From assembly GCA_903813345.2 (NCBI GenBank), contig CAIIXF020000010.1, positions 18,113,181-18,177,180 on the forward strand: a stretch of 64,000 nt of DNA, written 5' to 3'. The first letter of the stretch is position 1. Every line of letters starts with the position of its first letter. The DNA comes from Owenia fusiformis. Its lineage: Eukaryota > Annelida > Polychaeta > Sabellida > Oweniidae. Positions 24,665-36,100 of this stretch are shown here, piece by piece. The notes beneath the pieces were generated by a model that saw nothing but the letters and a program-made list of their open reading frames with translations, did no database searches and was not told where the DNA came from. A program made the translations under genes and the position numbers.

Positions 24665-25820
24665 TGGGGTAAGACGGAACGATCGTTCCGTCTTACCCCA
24701 TTTTCATTTTCAAGGTCAAGGTCATTCCAAGGCCAAAGGTCATTATCTAGGTATATCACTTTTTAATACCTAGGGGGCTGCTGTGACCCCTGGCAACTCA
24801 TGATAACGTGACCTGAAGTCAAGGTCAAGGTTTATAAGTCAAGGTCATCTCAAGGTCAAAGGTCAATATTTAGGTCTTTTGGCGTTTCAAGGACCTTGGA
24901 GGGTGCTGTGGCCCTTGGCGACCCATGATTAGGTGACATGAGGTCAATGTCATGATTTGGTGGTTTAAGGTCATTGGGGCTGTTGTGAACTTCTGTGACC
25001 CATGATTAAGTGAACTAAGGTCAAGGTCATTCCAAGGTCAAAGGTCAGTATCTAGGTATATCACTTTTTAATACCTAGGGGGCTGCTGTGACCCCTGGCA
25101 ACTCATGATAACGTGACCTGAAGTCAAGGTCAAGGTTTATAAGTCAAGGTCATCTCAAGGTCAAAGGTCAATATTTAGGTCTTTTGGCGTTTCAAGGACC
25201 TTGGAGGGTGCTGTGGCCCTTGGCGACCCATGATTAGGTGACATGAGGTCAATGTCATTCCACTAATTTGGAAACTTTTCATGTGTTAATGCAAAGAGAA
25301 AACGTTTCCCTGTACCTAGTGTTGATCTGTGTATGAGCATAGTCGACAGGTAAATCCTTGTGTTAACTTTTCTTAAACTTAAAATATAATAAACATTGTA
25401 CCATCTTTACATGGGTAGCAAGTGCTTTTTGGAAAATCGTTCCACATTGGTTATGTTACAAAAATACCGTCACGTGTGCTATTGAACTTAAAATAAAAGT
25501 ACTAATATAGTACTAGTATAGTACCAGTATATGAAAAAACATCAAATCGGAGCATTTTATTCAGATTTCCTTCAGATAATATCAACCGTTCCGTCTTACC
25601 CCACCTGTTCCGTCTTACCCCACGCCTGGTAAAGTTGACCCTGTTGACACGGGAGACGGTTTTGATATGAAATGGTCTGTATAGATAAATTAAATTAATG
25701 TTAAAATCATTTTCAGTAGCTCTGCATTGTAAAATATTATAAACATTTTCAAGGAAACCAATGTTTAATGAACAGTAGCCTATCAAAGATAGGTGTAGAT
25801 TTTCGTTCCGTCTTACCCCA
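24665..25820. mobile_element. 1.2-kb element with TGGGGTAAGACGGAACG inverted ends
   Basis: The left end is TGGGGTAAGACGGAACG and the right end is CGTTCCGTCTTACCCCA at 25804-25820, an exact 17-bp inverted match. The left end is part of a perfect 36-bp palindrome (24665-24700). Two further copies of the end word sit at 25587-25603 and 25608-25622, which suggests nested or repeated insertions. The cargo is the tandem repeat at 24700-25258 and AT-rich DNA. No transposase is seen, so the element would be non-autonomous. Confidence 0.75.
24700..25258. repeat. Tandem duplication rich in AAGGTCA words
   Basis: A unit of about 240 bp is repeated with an offset of 305 bp (TATCTAGGTATATCAC at 24744 and again 305 bp later). 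The sequence is packed with TCAAGGTCA and with AGGTCAAAGGTCA at 24853-24865, 25035-25047 and 25158-25170. AGGTCA is the half-site of nuclear receptors and two copies one base apart form a DR1 element. A diverged relative occupies 26757-27090. Confidence 0.85.
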
Positions 25821-26183
25821 CTCTCCCCTATATAGGCCGTTCAATAAGTAATGACACTAAGGCTGTTACATATGTCGGAATGCAGGATGTCTGTGCGCTA
25901 TTTCGAATAAATTCATATTAGCCCTATTCTACACTACACGTGACATTCCAAGACGTCTTAGAAATATTATGTTCAGTTTACACCATGTTTATTTATGTTG
26001 ATTTCAGTACAAACCGAAAATGCTAAAAGAGTGGTCGTTTTTATATCTCAGATTTACATAACCCCAGATCTCCCAGACAACTTGTCATAATTTAGGAAAG
26101 TGATTTGAGACGTTATCACCTCTAAGGGTACTTTTAAAATATATAATTTGAGTCTTAAATTCTTAACGAAGTTCACAATTAAA

Positions 26184-26553
26184 ACTGCTCCGTCACAGCG
26201 GACAAAAAATTTAAACATTATTTTTTTTATAAAAATATGAAGAATACCCAATACATCAAAATCTCATTAATACCTTAAGAGTTATGCTGAAATCATATGA
26301 ATATATTATCGTGTCACAGTATTGTACCATTTAAAAGAAATAAAAGAAATGGTACATTTTAGAGTATGATACTCCGGCGCCGTTTTCAAAAGCTTTAAAG
26401 CGTTGTTGGACTTCAAACAGATACCCTGCGTGCAGAGTCTAGTTAAACTACGAAGCTCTCTTTTAAGAAGTGAAGTCAAACGAGTGCAAAGGGTATCAAG
26501 CAGAAGTCAAAGTTACCCGCAAATAATATATCCATTGCATGGAGTAAGTAATT
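26184..26553 (-). mobile_element. Dispersed repeat, copy 2, carrying a 77-bp insertion
   Basis: Inverted relative of 22987-23270. Aligning the two by eye shows extra sequence at 26421-26497 that begins ATACCCTGCG and ends AAAGGGTATC, i.e. it is bounded by inverted ACCCT/AGGGT ends. Near copies of that insertion sit at 23931-24010 and 19311-19385, so it is an independently mobile MITE. Confidence 0.8.
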
Positions 26554-26756
26554 TTCTATGGTATCTAGTGAAACATATAAGTAAAAAGATTAATTGTATG
26601 AGTTTCTTAGTGTTTCTATGCAAAATAGCACGCTCTGTGCACATTTTTCGATACCAGCCTGTGTTCTAGGGGTTTTATATCAAAACTTTAGCGGCACGTC
26701 CCCATATAGCCAATATATGGGAGTACCCCCCCCCCCCCCGAGTCAAATGGCATTCC

Positions 26757-27090
26757 TACGAAGGTCAAGGTAATTCCAAGGTCAAAAGTCAATATCTAGG
26801 TGTTTGCCATTTTAAGATCTTTGGCGGTGTTGTGACCCTTGATGACCCATGATAAGGTTACCGAAGGTCAAAATCAACTTTATGGGTCAACGTCATCTCA
26901 AGGTCAAAGATTGATATCTAAGTATTTGCCCCTTGGAAGCTGCTGTGACACTTGGCGACCCATGATTAGAGGCCACCTGATTTCAAAATCAACGTTTGTG
27001 GGTCTAGGTCATCTCTTGGTCAATGTCAATATTGGCGTTTCAATGCCCTCGGAGACTGTTGTGACCCTTGGCGACTAACGATTCGGTAAT
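26757..27090. repeat. Diverged AAGGTCA repeat
   Basis: Shares the phrases GGTCAAGGTAATTCCAAGGTC, CATCTCAAGGTCAAAG and GTGACCCTTGGCGACTAACG with the 24.7-25.3 kb array, in the same orientation, but with more changes. An open frame at 26839-27078 lies inside it and is not a gene. Confidence 0.8.
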
Positions 27091-28759
27091 ACATAGATAT
27101 GCTATCAAATTACAGCAAATCAGACCAAAATATATAATGTAATGTATGCATTCTATATTTTTTATAACCTAAAATGGTTAGATTAAGTGAAATAAGTGAC
27201 CCTGATCAATTTCATTATTTAAGTTGGCAGAACTTGCAGAGTTGAGAAAAAATAGAAATTGTATAATAATGAACAGCAAGTAGGTGCTTATGCAGATCAA
27301 AATGTCAATAACAAATGCAAAAAAATCTTGGTGAATTTCAAAGACTCAATTAATTGTGGGTTTGGCTCCCATCCTAATTTAAATTATGTTACAAGACATT
27401 CGTGCTTAAAATCGTCCATAATTCATTGAGTCCTGGGCGGGGTCCTGGGCTTAAATCCTCACATTTACGGAAACGTAGGCTTACTCAGTTGAAATGTAGA
27501 TTAAAATATTGATGTAACATCCCCCTCCCACAATATATCAATATTCAAATACCTCAATGTAAAGTGAATGAACGATGGAGAGGGTCTTTCCCAACCATAA
27601 ATTATGGGCGCAATAGATTACTTTCTGTCTGGTAGCCTATTTTGATGACCTAATGGCCCCCCCCAATCACACCGGAAGACAAAGTCTTGGGAGAAATCAC
27701 CTGATATTCATTGAGCATGTCTACCTTATGCCCTGGTCTAATGCTTGGACGTCAGGTCAGTTCACTGCCAATGAACTCAAGAGAGTCGAAACCGCACATA
27801 AGTGGATGTGGAGATTCTCATTGAAAACGAAACCTGGCGAAATATCAATATGGAGTCTTAGAAATTGAAACTAGGAAGTGATATTTCAATGTCCCGGGGA
27901 CAGTTTAGTGAACAGTTCATCTAAATGAAGTTCTGTAAGAACAATACTTACGAAATAATCTATGAGGATAAACGTCCAGGTTCTAGTATTACCCTAGAAT
28001 ATCGAAGGCTGCCTGCCAAAGTCGTGTACATGGATTTTTAATTCAATATGGCTTTCCTTTTTTGATACGGGGATTCCCCTTTAACAAAACGAAAATGACT
28101 CATACATTTCCGACTATTGACTCATGGTTGGTTCCCGCGCTACATCATCAGGCAAAGATATCAGAATCTTTCCTAGGAAAAACATAAAGTAGAGTATTTC
28201 ATAAAAAATAGAGTATTTCATAAAGAAATAGAGTATTTCTTTATGTATTTCCTAAGAAGAAATCTGCCATATTTGTCATCAGGTATCAATTAAGACTTAA
28301 GTGTAGGCTCCTGTAGTTGTCAAGATACATTGATGAGATCAAACTCACTGTCCAAATATAAAACATCTTACATAGACCTTGATCATGAATCAATTTTCTC
28401 TTTTACAGACCGAATGAAATTCAAATCTACATGTTCGAAATACGTATCAAGAAAGAGGGAAATTAACATGATTAATGAATGCATTAAAAACAAAACAAGG
28501 AACATGATAATATACATTTATAAAGCGTCAATTCTAAACGCATGTTAACAGTTTTTATTTGTATTTTTTCTTTTCTAATTGCTGTACTCCTTGCCAAAAG
28601 TATGAGAAGCACAAACCTATGTAACAAAAATATATAAGAAGACGTTCTTCAAATGCAATTAGAATATGGAATTAGGAATACAAATGATACCACAAAATAC
28701 CCCAACTATACCTATTAGTCTAAGCTGAGCTCTTAGAGAGTTCGATCGTATAGTACTCA

Positions 28760-28952
28760 CTGGCGGTTCTGGGGGTGGTTGTGGGCCTTTTACTGGGCCT
28801 TTTAAGGCCTTATTTTTTAATTTAAGGCCAAATTTTGGAGAAAATGGGCCTCAAAATTTCAAAATTTGGGCCCACTTACGGGTCTTAGGGCCCCAAAATT
28901 TTTCTGACCTGAAATTTGCCCCTCCCCCCTTGGTTCCCAGATCCGCCCCTGG
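28760..28952. mobile_element. MITE-like element, GGCGGATC family
   Basis: Begins CTGGCGGTTCTGGGGG and ends GATCCGCCCCTGG. The interior carries GGGCC/GGCCC-rich blocks (AATTTGGGCCCAC and GGGCCCCAAAATTT). A second copy, with better ends, is at 42384-42527. Confidence 0.7.
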
Positions 28953-29639
28953 TACTAACCGAATGCAACGACTCTTCAATCAATATCAAATACCAGACTT
29001 TGTTCAAGCAATCTTGCTTTGTAAATATGAATGATTAAAGTCAGACAAATGTCTCACCAAAGTTTTACAGGAATATATTTATTTAGGCGATGTCATAAAT
29101 TCAATAAAATTGTTTCTGGAAAAATACAACTGATAAAATGCTAATGCAGTTGCATGCGACATCAGGCCCATCTCTCGTATTCCATTCATGTGAAGACTAA
29201 TATAGATGGCAACTTGCTACTGTGCACCCCCGTGTGCACCTTTATTCTTTCGTTCCATTGGTGACATTTGGTGTGTCGGAAAATATTGTTCCGACATAAG
29301 GTACACAACACATACATCGATATCTGATTGTATTTTCTAATTCCATGCCATGATGGAAGAATATAAATCATCTTCGAGACTGAGAGATTTTTAAAGTAAT
29401 ATTATTATGTAATCTGATGGATACCATCTAATATACTGCTTTAGCCCATGGTGTATATTGAACATTTTTTGCCATTTACTGTGGCAAGTAACCCTAGGAC
29501 TCGTTTCATTAAACCCAGAGCCCTATTTAACCTCTCGCTGCTGAGACTGTAGAGTAAGTATTTTGTACACCTGATATTTTTTATCACAGTTAATTTGATG
29601 ATCCTTAAGATGGTGGAATATTTCGTCATTTCTGTCGCC

Positions 29640-29770
29640 TGGAATTCCTTTAAGGCTCTCTAGCAGAATTGGCTATCAAAATGCAAAGAGCCTTAAAATT
29701 TAAGGCTCTTTAGCCCAAATGCTAAAGAACCTTAAAATTTAAGGCTCTTTAGCATTTTGGCTAGAGAAGG
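29640..29770. repeat. Cluster of short palindromes (GAGCCTTAAAATTTAAGGCTC)
   Basis: The perfect 21-bp fold at about 29687-29707 recurs in slightly altered form 40 bp later (AGAACCTTAAAATTTAAGGCT), and outer words AAGGCTCTCTAG and CTAGAGAAGGCTC are inverted too. Non-coding hairpin-forming DNA next to the 91-bp array. Confidence 0.75.
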
Positions 29771-29780
29771 CTCTCCAGGC

Positions 29781-30172
29781 GCGGCCTTTTGAAAATGCAT
29801 GCCATAAAATTTCACTTCTATAGATCGTAAAATAATCTAAGTCCAAGAATGTAAAGGATTATGGCCAATGTAAAGCTTTTTGAAAATGCATGCTATAAAA
29901 GTTCACAACTTTCAATCGCAAAATAATCTAAGTCCAAGAATGTAATGGAATTTCGCCCATGTAAAGCTTTTTGAAAATGCCTGCATAAAAAGTTCACAAC
30001 TTTGCTTCGTGAAATATTCTAAGTCCAAGAATGTAAAGGAATATGGCCAATGTAAAGCTTTTTGAAAATCCATGCCATAAATGTTCACAACTTTCAATCG
30101 CAAAATAATCTAAGTCCAAGAATGTAATGGAATTTCGCCAATGTAAAGCTTTTTGAAAATAAATGCCTTAAA
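29781..30172. repeat. Tandem array, 91-bp period
   Basis: TAAAGCTTTTTGAAAAT recurs at 29871, 29962, 30053 and 30144, exactly 91 bp apart, with AATAATCTAAGTCCAAGAATG in each unit. Alternate units share finer variants (AAAGGATTATGGCC versus AATGGAATTTCGCC), so the array probably grew by duplicating a two-unit block. Confidence 0.9.
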
Positions 30173-33138
30173 AGTTTAAAAGTTCAGTAAGTGGGATGTT
30201 TTTAAATTTCTCAACTCGTCATAGTAAAGAAAAAAAGCTTTACTTCAAAATGACATAAATTTTTGTCCCTAAATCTTGACACTGATGAATCCTTGGCACA
30301 ATTGAGTCAATAAAAATACACTATTGAATTAATTAAAGGGCATGATAATGTCAATTTAGGGCTATCATTTTTATTCTAATCTCGTCTGTAAATTGATGGG
30401 ATCAGAAAATTGGGTCATAGTAGATAAAGGTTAATCAGATTATCTATAAAGCAATCAGAACTAGACACATTTCCTGTCCTACAAAAAGCTTATTAAGAAC
30501 TATAATTACACAGACATGTAGTCTCAACTGTTTCAATACAACAGGATATCAAAATCTCCAATCGGCCATTCAATTATTTTGAGAGGTAACAAAAAATTTC
30601 TAATTATATATCTGATTCAATATTTACTACACTGCATGCATGGGATAATTCAATTAATTTTTCCAAGATTTAGCGTTCACAGTTCATAGAAGGTAGGTGT
30701 TCACAAAAAGGAGTTTACGTTTACATGAGAGTCAAGGGAAGAAAAAGGTTTTACCAAATAAAAAAAAAATTTATTAATGAGGGGCGCACTCAAGAGAGGT
30801 TCACTTTACTTGTACTGTATAGAGTCTACCAAAAGTTATTAGAGAGCTATTATTATAGAGTATATCTAGTATTTTAATTCCAGGTAGAATGAATGTTGGC
30901 TCTATCGATATAAAACAAAGCTATAACCTACACCAGAAGAATATTCTGTATGATATCACAACACAAAACAAACATTTTGTCTACTGAACTTTTTATTTTG
31001 GCATATACAAAAAGCGAAAGTACAAATTCAACATTCTTAATCTATATTATGAGAAAATAATCAGCATTAGTTCTGACACACATGCAGAATTCATTGTTAG
31101 GTTGAATCTTTCTTTAATATTCATAACTAAGATGTCACATATGACATATACTATGTATAAGTGCAACAAGCGAATAAGTGCCACAAGTGATATCATACAT
31201 TTAAGTCAGTCTTTTTCTAGCCTTATCAATTTTTTGCATACATATGTACTTTGTGCATCAATTCTTTTATGTATATGTAGTTCCCATATTTTCATATTTG
31301 AGGGCCAACATCAAAAAGAAAAGTGTACATATAAATATATACATGCACTTGAAAAAATAATGATATTATGGTATACTCCCTTATTCAATACAATATTCAC
31401 AAGCTATATACATGGGATTACCAAGCATGGGGCAAGTTGCAATTTCCCCAAAAATTATTTATACAGGAAACTTTTAAACCTTGTTTTTGAAGCTGTGCAC
31501 ATACTGTATTATTCATATAAAAGAAACATTTTCATTTGTCATGACACTTCTTAGAGTCCCAAGACCAACTGAATTAATGTTAAATGAACCTTTATAAGTG
31601 TAACACCTCCCAAGTGGAACACTTTTTAGAGGTACCAAAGGTGTTCCACTTCGACAGGTTTTACTGGTAGCATTAACATGATAAACATAGAAAGCAACAA
31701 GTGCCTCGTCCAGTTCATAATTTGAAAAATGCAATCCAGTTCTAATTAAAAAGTCTAACATATTAAATAACCTATTAAACAGAAATACATTACATGGATG
31801 TATAAATATTATCCTGCCTGCCTTCACACAGACCCAGCAGTACAAGAGAATAGAAAAGAGCACTTTGAAAGTGCAATACAAATATTTACAGTTATATATG
31901 ATTTGTACATAATGTGTATTGTTTCAATACATAAATGGCAAAAATATTCACATGTAGTCTTGGTACATATAGTATTTATACCAAATATATATGTGGATTT
32001 GGCTTTCCAAGTGTTCAGGACAAATGTAATTCTTTTGCTTCTCAGGATTTGTTATTTGTTATTAGACTGTTTTATACTGTAACGCAGATTAATTTAACAC
32101 CCTCTATAATTCACTGATTTGAAAAATTCAAGTTACATACTTTCCAATATTTGAGATAAATCCAGTGGTATTTGTTTTGCCCTTTTATCAAGCAATTTGA
32201 TAGTTTTATTTTGATCATTAAAATATCCATGTAGTTGCCATAGCAACATTATGAGACAAGAATCATGTACATTTATGCAGTATCAACTCTCATAAAAGCA
32301 AATGAATATGATATTGCAAAATCTGAACAAATCCACTCAAAATTAACAAGCCGTCTAATATAAAAAATTGAAAATTGCCAAATTTAATAGTGTCAAGCTA
32401 CAGTATTAATAGTTCATCTTGAAATTTAGTCTATCATACTGGCATAACTAACTGACCGTGGATGTAGAAACCTTAAAACAGTAAAGAAATATTTACAACC
32501 CGCTTCACCATTCTATTACCATACCACAATACCATTCACATTTGAACAATTTTTCATTGCTAGCATACAATAGCCTGTGAATCTGCATCATGTACATGTG
32601 CAGCAATTATCAAAAATGTATTAACTGATTATTACAGAACATTACAACTCTGTATTTACAATATAAAGCACCCTTTATATTATAATTATGCTTACATGTT
32701 TATTTTACAGTGAGAGATTTTCAAATTATTTTGGCAATAAAGCTGATCCCATCTATACAAATCGAAAAATGCTTGTACAGTTAACAGGGGACACATCTAA
32801 GGAAAAATAAAATTAATTTGTGGAATCAGATTTTAATAATGTTTTCTCTCATTCGTTTCCTCTTCAAGAAGGATGCACAAGTCTTTTTCCATTATGGCCA
32901 CATTTCATATATTTTGTGATCATATGATCCTCTCTGAAATAATAATCTGGAATTACTGTTCATCTGGTGTAGCATTACGTTTAACTCATGCTGTACAGTT
33001 TGATGCTTCGCAGATTTGTGGGTGTGGCATTCAGGGTATCAAGTCCGAGACTAAATACATCATACAAGTGATCTTCCTCAGGACATACGAAACATCCAAA
33101 ACATTAACTCGCAGGATAGTGAGAATTATAAGTATTTT

Positions 33139-36100
33139 CTAATTCTTATTTCCCTTATCCTCTAAGCTGTTCAGACTAGACTTGCTACTCTTTCTCATTG
33201 TCTTAAATATACTGCTGTTCAAGCCACTCGACAAGCCACTCGGTGCCGTTTTACTTCTAAAAATGTTAAACAACTTTTTGATTCCAGACTTCGGCTTGTC
33301 ATCAGATTCTTGGGATTGGGTGTCGCTGAAGTCCCTGTTTGCTCCAGCATGGGTGATTTCATCCATTGAAGTAATAGTATTGTCAATTTGTTCACTGTTC
33401 AATGACTCCTCAGTAGCTTCAATGGCATCTTCTAGAGGTCTGTCCACTAAAGCAAATCCTTCCTGTTCACAACTTATGTAGAAAGTACTTTGGCTTTGTA
33501 CTTGCTGATCTTGGTTTGGGGGAATTACATCATCGCCTACTGATGTGTAACCAGGAGGTGGTTCACTGGTATTGGTGACATTGGACATATTGCTGATGTA
33601 AAAATTAATGTTTGAGTCTAAAGGGATCTCTCCAAAGGAACTTAATGGTTGTGGTGGATTATCAGTGGATCCTGACACATTAGCTGAATTCGCCCGTACC
33701 GAAACTGATTTTGATCCAGTGGTATGCAAAGAGGATGATGGATTTGATAATGCTGATGAAGCATCACTGATGCAAAGAGACAAACTAGCATTAGAATCCA
33801 ATGGAGCCTCATTAAAGTTACTAGAAATATGCGGGTCGCCATTACCAGATGCAGATACAGAAACGACTACTCCATCTTGTCCTTCTTCTTTACTGCATAA
33901 AATTGAAGGCTTGCTCAACAGACTTTCATCGGGTCTTGGATTTATTTCAACACTATCAGCTATTTCCTCATTATCCTGAATGGTAGATTCATCTTTGATA
34001 GGTTGAACCGCTCCCAGAGGATCTGCTGATACACACGTTTCAATGGATTGTATTCTGTTCTGCTGGGTTGAAACACCTTTAGCTAGCGGTACATTATTTA
34101 AGTCATCTGTCAGGGATTCAGGAAAGTTTTCAACAGTAATTGGTAGAGCAAGACTGGCAGATGCAGCAGGACTTTCAACTGAAGACTGGTTGTGCTTGAC
34201 TTGTTGTGCTTGTATATTTGGTCTGCTTATTTCTAGATTGTCACTAGTCTCTGGCACCTGGTACTGCATGCTCCGAGGCAATAACTCATCAGGAATCGCA
34301 CCATCAACTGAATCTACATCTGATTTTATACTTGTTGTAGCAAAGGATTTAAGACTTAAATTTTGAGCTTCCTTTTTGTTGAGTTGGCTATTTGTGGCAC
34401 TTATATCACTAGGTGGCTCAGAGGATAAATCATCAGCAACAATTTTTCCTCGATCAAGCTTCTCATCAGTGGTTAATCCAGATGTGCTTGGGCACATGCT
34501 AGCTTCCTCTCCCCCAGTTACTTCCAGACCAGCAGACCCTACCAGAGCTACATTGGAACATCCATCAATGCTTGATTTTTCTTCATTTTTTTGGACATTT
34601 GAACAATCTTTTTTGACATGGCTATCAGTTCCACCAAGCGTTGTGGGTACATCTTTCTTTAATTGATCAGAAACACCCGATGGGTTTATATCCATATACT
34701 GCTTTGGTATTGTACGATCTGGGTCAACATCACCGGTGGACTCAATATGTTGGTTGCCTTGGTTACCTGTGTGATGTTTTGTTGTGTCCCGTGCAGAAGA
34801 GTCATAATACAGAGGTTCTGTATTTTGTGCAGCTTCATTTAGCTCAGGCAGTAGGTCAGTGCCCTCTACTGGTTCCCTGTTAGATGTGATACTGGGATGC
34901 ATAGCTGAAAAGAGGTTCATTGAATTATATGTCAATGCACAATATGTAAATGGTATATATTATCAAAACACACTTATATTAAACTGGAAAACTGAAATAA
35001 TTGGTAGGGAGGGTCAAATGACTCTTCCAAAGAAATTAAAAAAACTCACATAGATTTCTAAATTATTTGCATAAGTTTGTTTCAAAAATATGGTTAAAGG
35101 ATGAGTCTGGGAATGAGTCTGGGTATCGACTTAGAAAATATTGAAAATTGTAATGTCTGAAAAACCAACTCAGTCACACATATTATTAAACTTCAATATC
35201 TTATCCATCTTCTGAGAGTACAAAAACGTCAAATTCTATCTCAATTAATGAAGAATTTTGGCATCAAAGACAGTGCATATCACTTTGTCAGAATTGAAAA
35301 AAACTAATGGGAAATATTAAATGAATTATTTATACAAAAGGTTTGAAACATATCCTCCAAAACATTGCTTACTTTCTTTTTATAGACATTGAATGGTATT
35401 TCTGGATAAGTGAATTGATTTTTATCTGGGTAATCAAAGGATTATAGTCACTCAAAGTTACTGAGCTTCCAGTTTTGAGACTTCAATTGTGTTGGTGAAT
35501 TTACACATACTTCAGTCAAATTCATGCTGAGCACAACATTTTGGTTTCAATTTTATAATCTCTATACATGACCCTAGTGATGAAGAGTCAGAATCAGTCA
35601 AAAAATCTAAACCGGAAAACTGTGCTCATTGTGAAAACTAAAAGTGAAGCAAATTTTTCTCTGACATTTCTTACATCAAATGGCAGCCATCTTGTTTTTC
35701 CCCCTTCAAATTAAACTGGCGGGAAATTCAAAAATTTGAAAAAAATTTTAATCCCTGAATATATTTCAAAAATATGATTTTCTTTTAAATTCTTCATTGG
35801 TCTTAAGTTATTTCTTCTTCGTAAGTCATACATGTTGCCATTGGTGTTTTTTTCTATGATAATGACTATTTTTGTTTGTTAAGATACTTATTCTGACTCT
35901 CAGCAGGGGGTTAATTATGCATCAAAACTCGTGAAAAAGTAAATCTACTTATCAAATATAACAAGGACAGTAATAAAAACCATATTTCACATACATTTGA
36001 CTGAGGGACCAAAAGGGCATATACCCGGACACATCCTTTGCAATTTTGGAAATGTCACATCATGAAGTTCTTGAGCTATAGAGTTAAACATTTAAAAAGG

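Larger units (their letters stand above)
21662..33138. other. Repeat-rich intergenic region between TIR gene B and the CARD-TIR gene
   Basis: No gene was found in this 11.5-kb stretch. Its left end is the upstream side of TIR gene B, including GAAAGTGAAA (22518-22527), an IRF-type word. Its right end is 3-prime UTR of the CARD-TIR gene; the first minus-strand AATAAA is the complement of 32699-32704. Inside are an inverted pair (22987-23270 and 26184-26553), a 1.2-kb terminal-inverted-repeat element, nuclear-receptor-site minisatellites, a GGCGGATC MITE and a 91-bp tandem array. 30.2-33.1 kb is AT-rich without visible coding content. Confidence 0.6.

Noticed and set aside
24665-25258. CRISPR-like array
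   Set aside because: The repeats are long, imperfect and directly tandem with no unique spacers, in animal DNA.
27653-27868. Possible LINE reverse-transcriptase tail fragment
   Set aside because: A phrase ELKRVETAHKWMWR vaguely resembles the C-terminal region of LINE proteins, but no catalytic motif or neighbouring LINE sequence is visible.
31102-31554. 150-aa plus-strand open frame
   Set aside because: Composition follows the AT-rich background; it lies where the 3-prime flank of the CARD-TIR gene is expected and has no recognisable domain.
33608-34366. Plus-strand open frames inside the last CARD-TIR exon
   Set aside because: They are antisense shadows of a long real coding exon.
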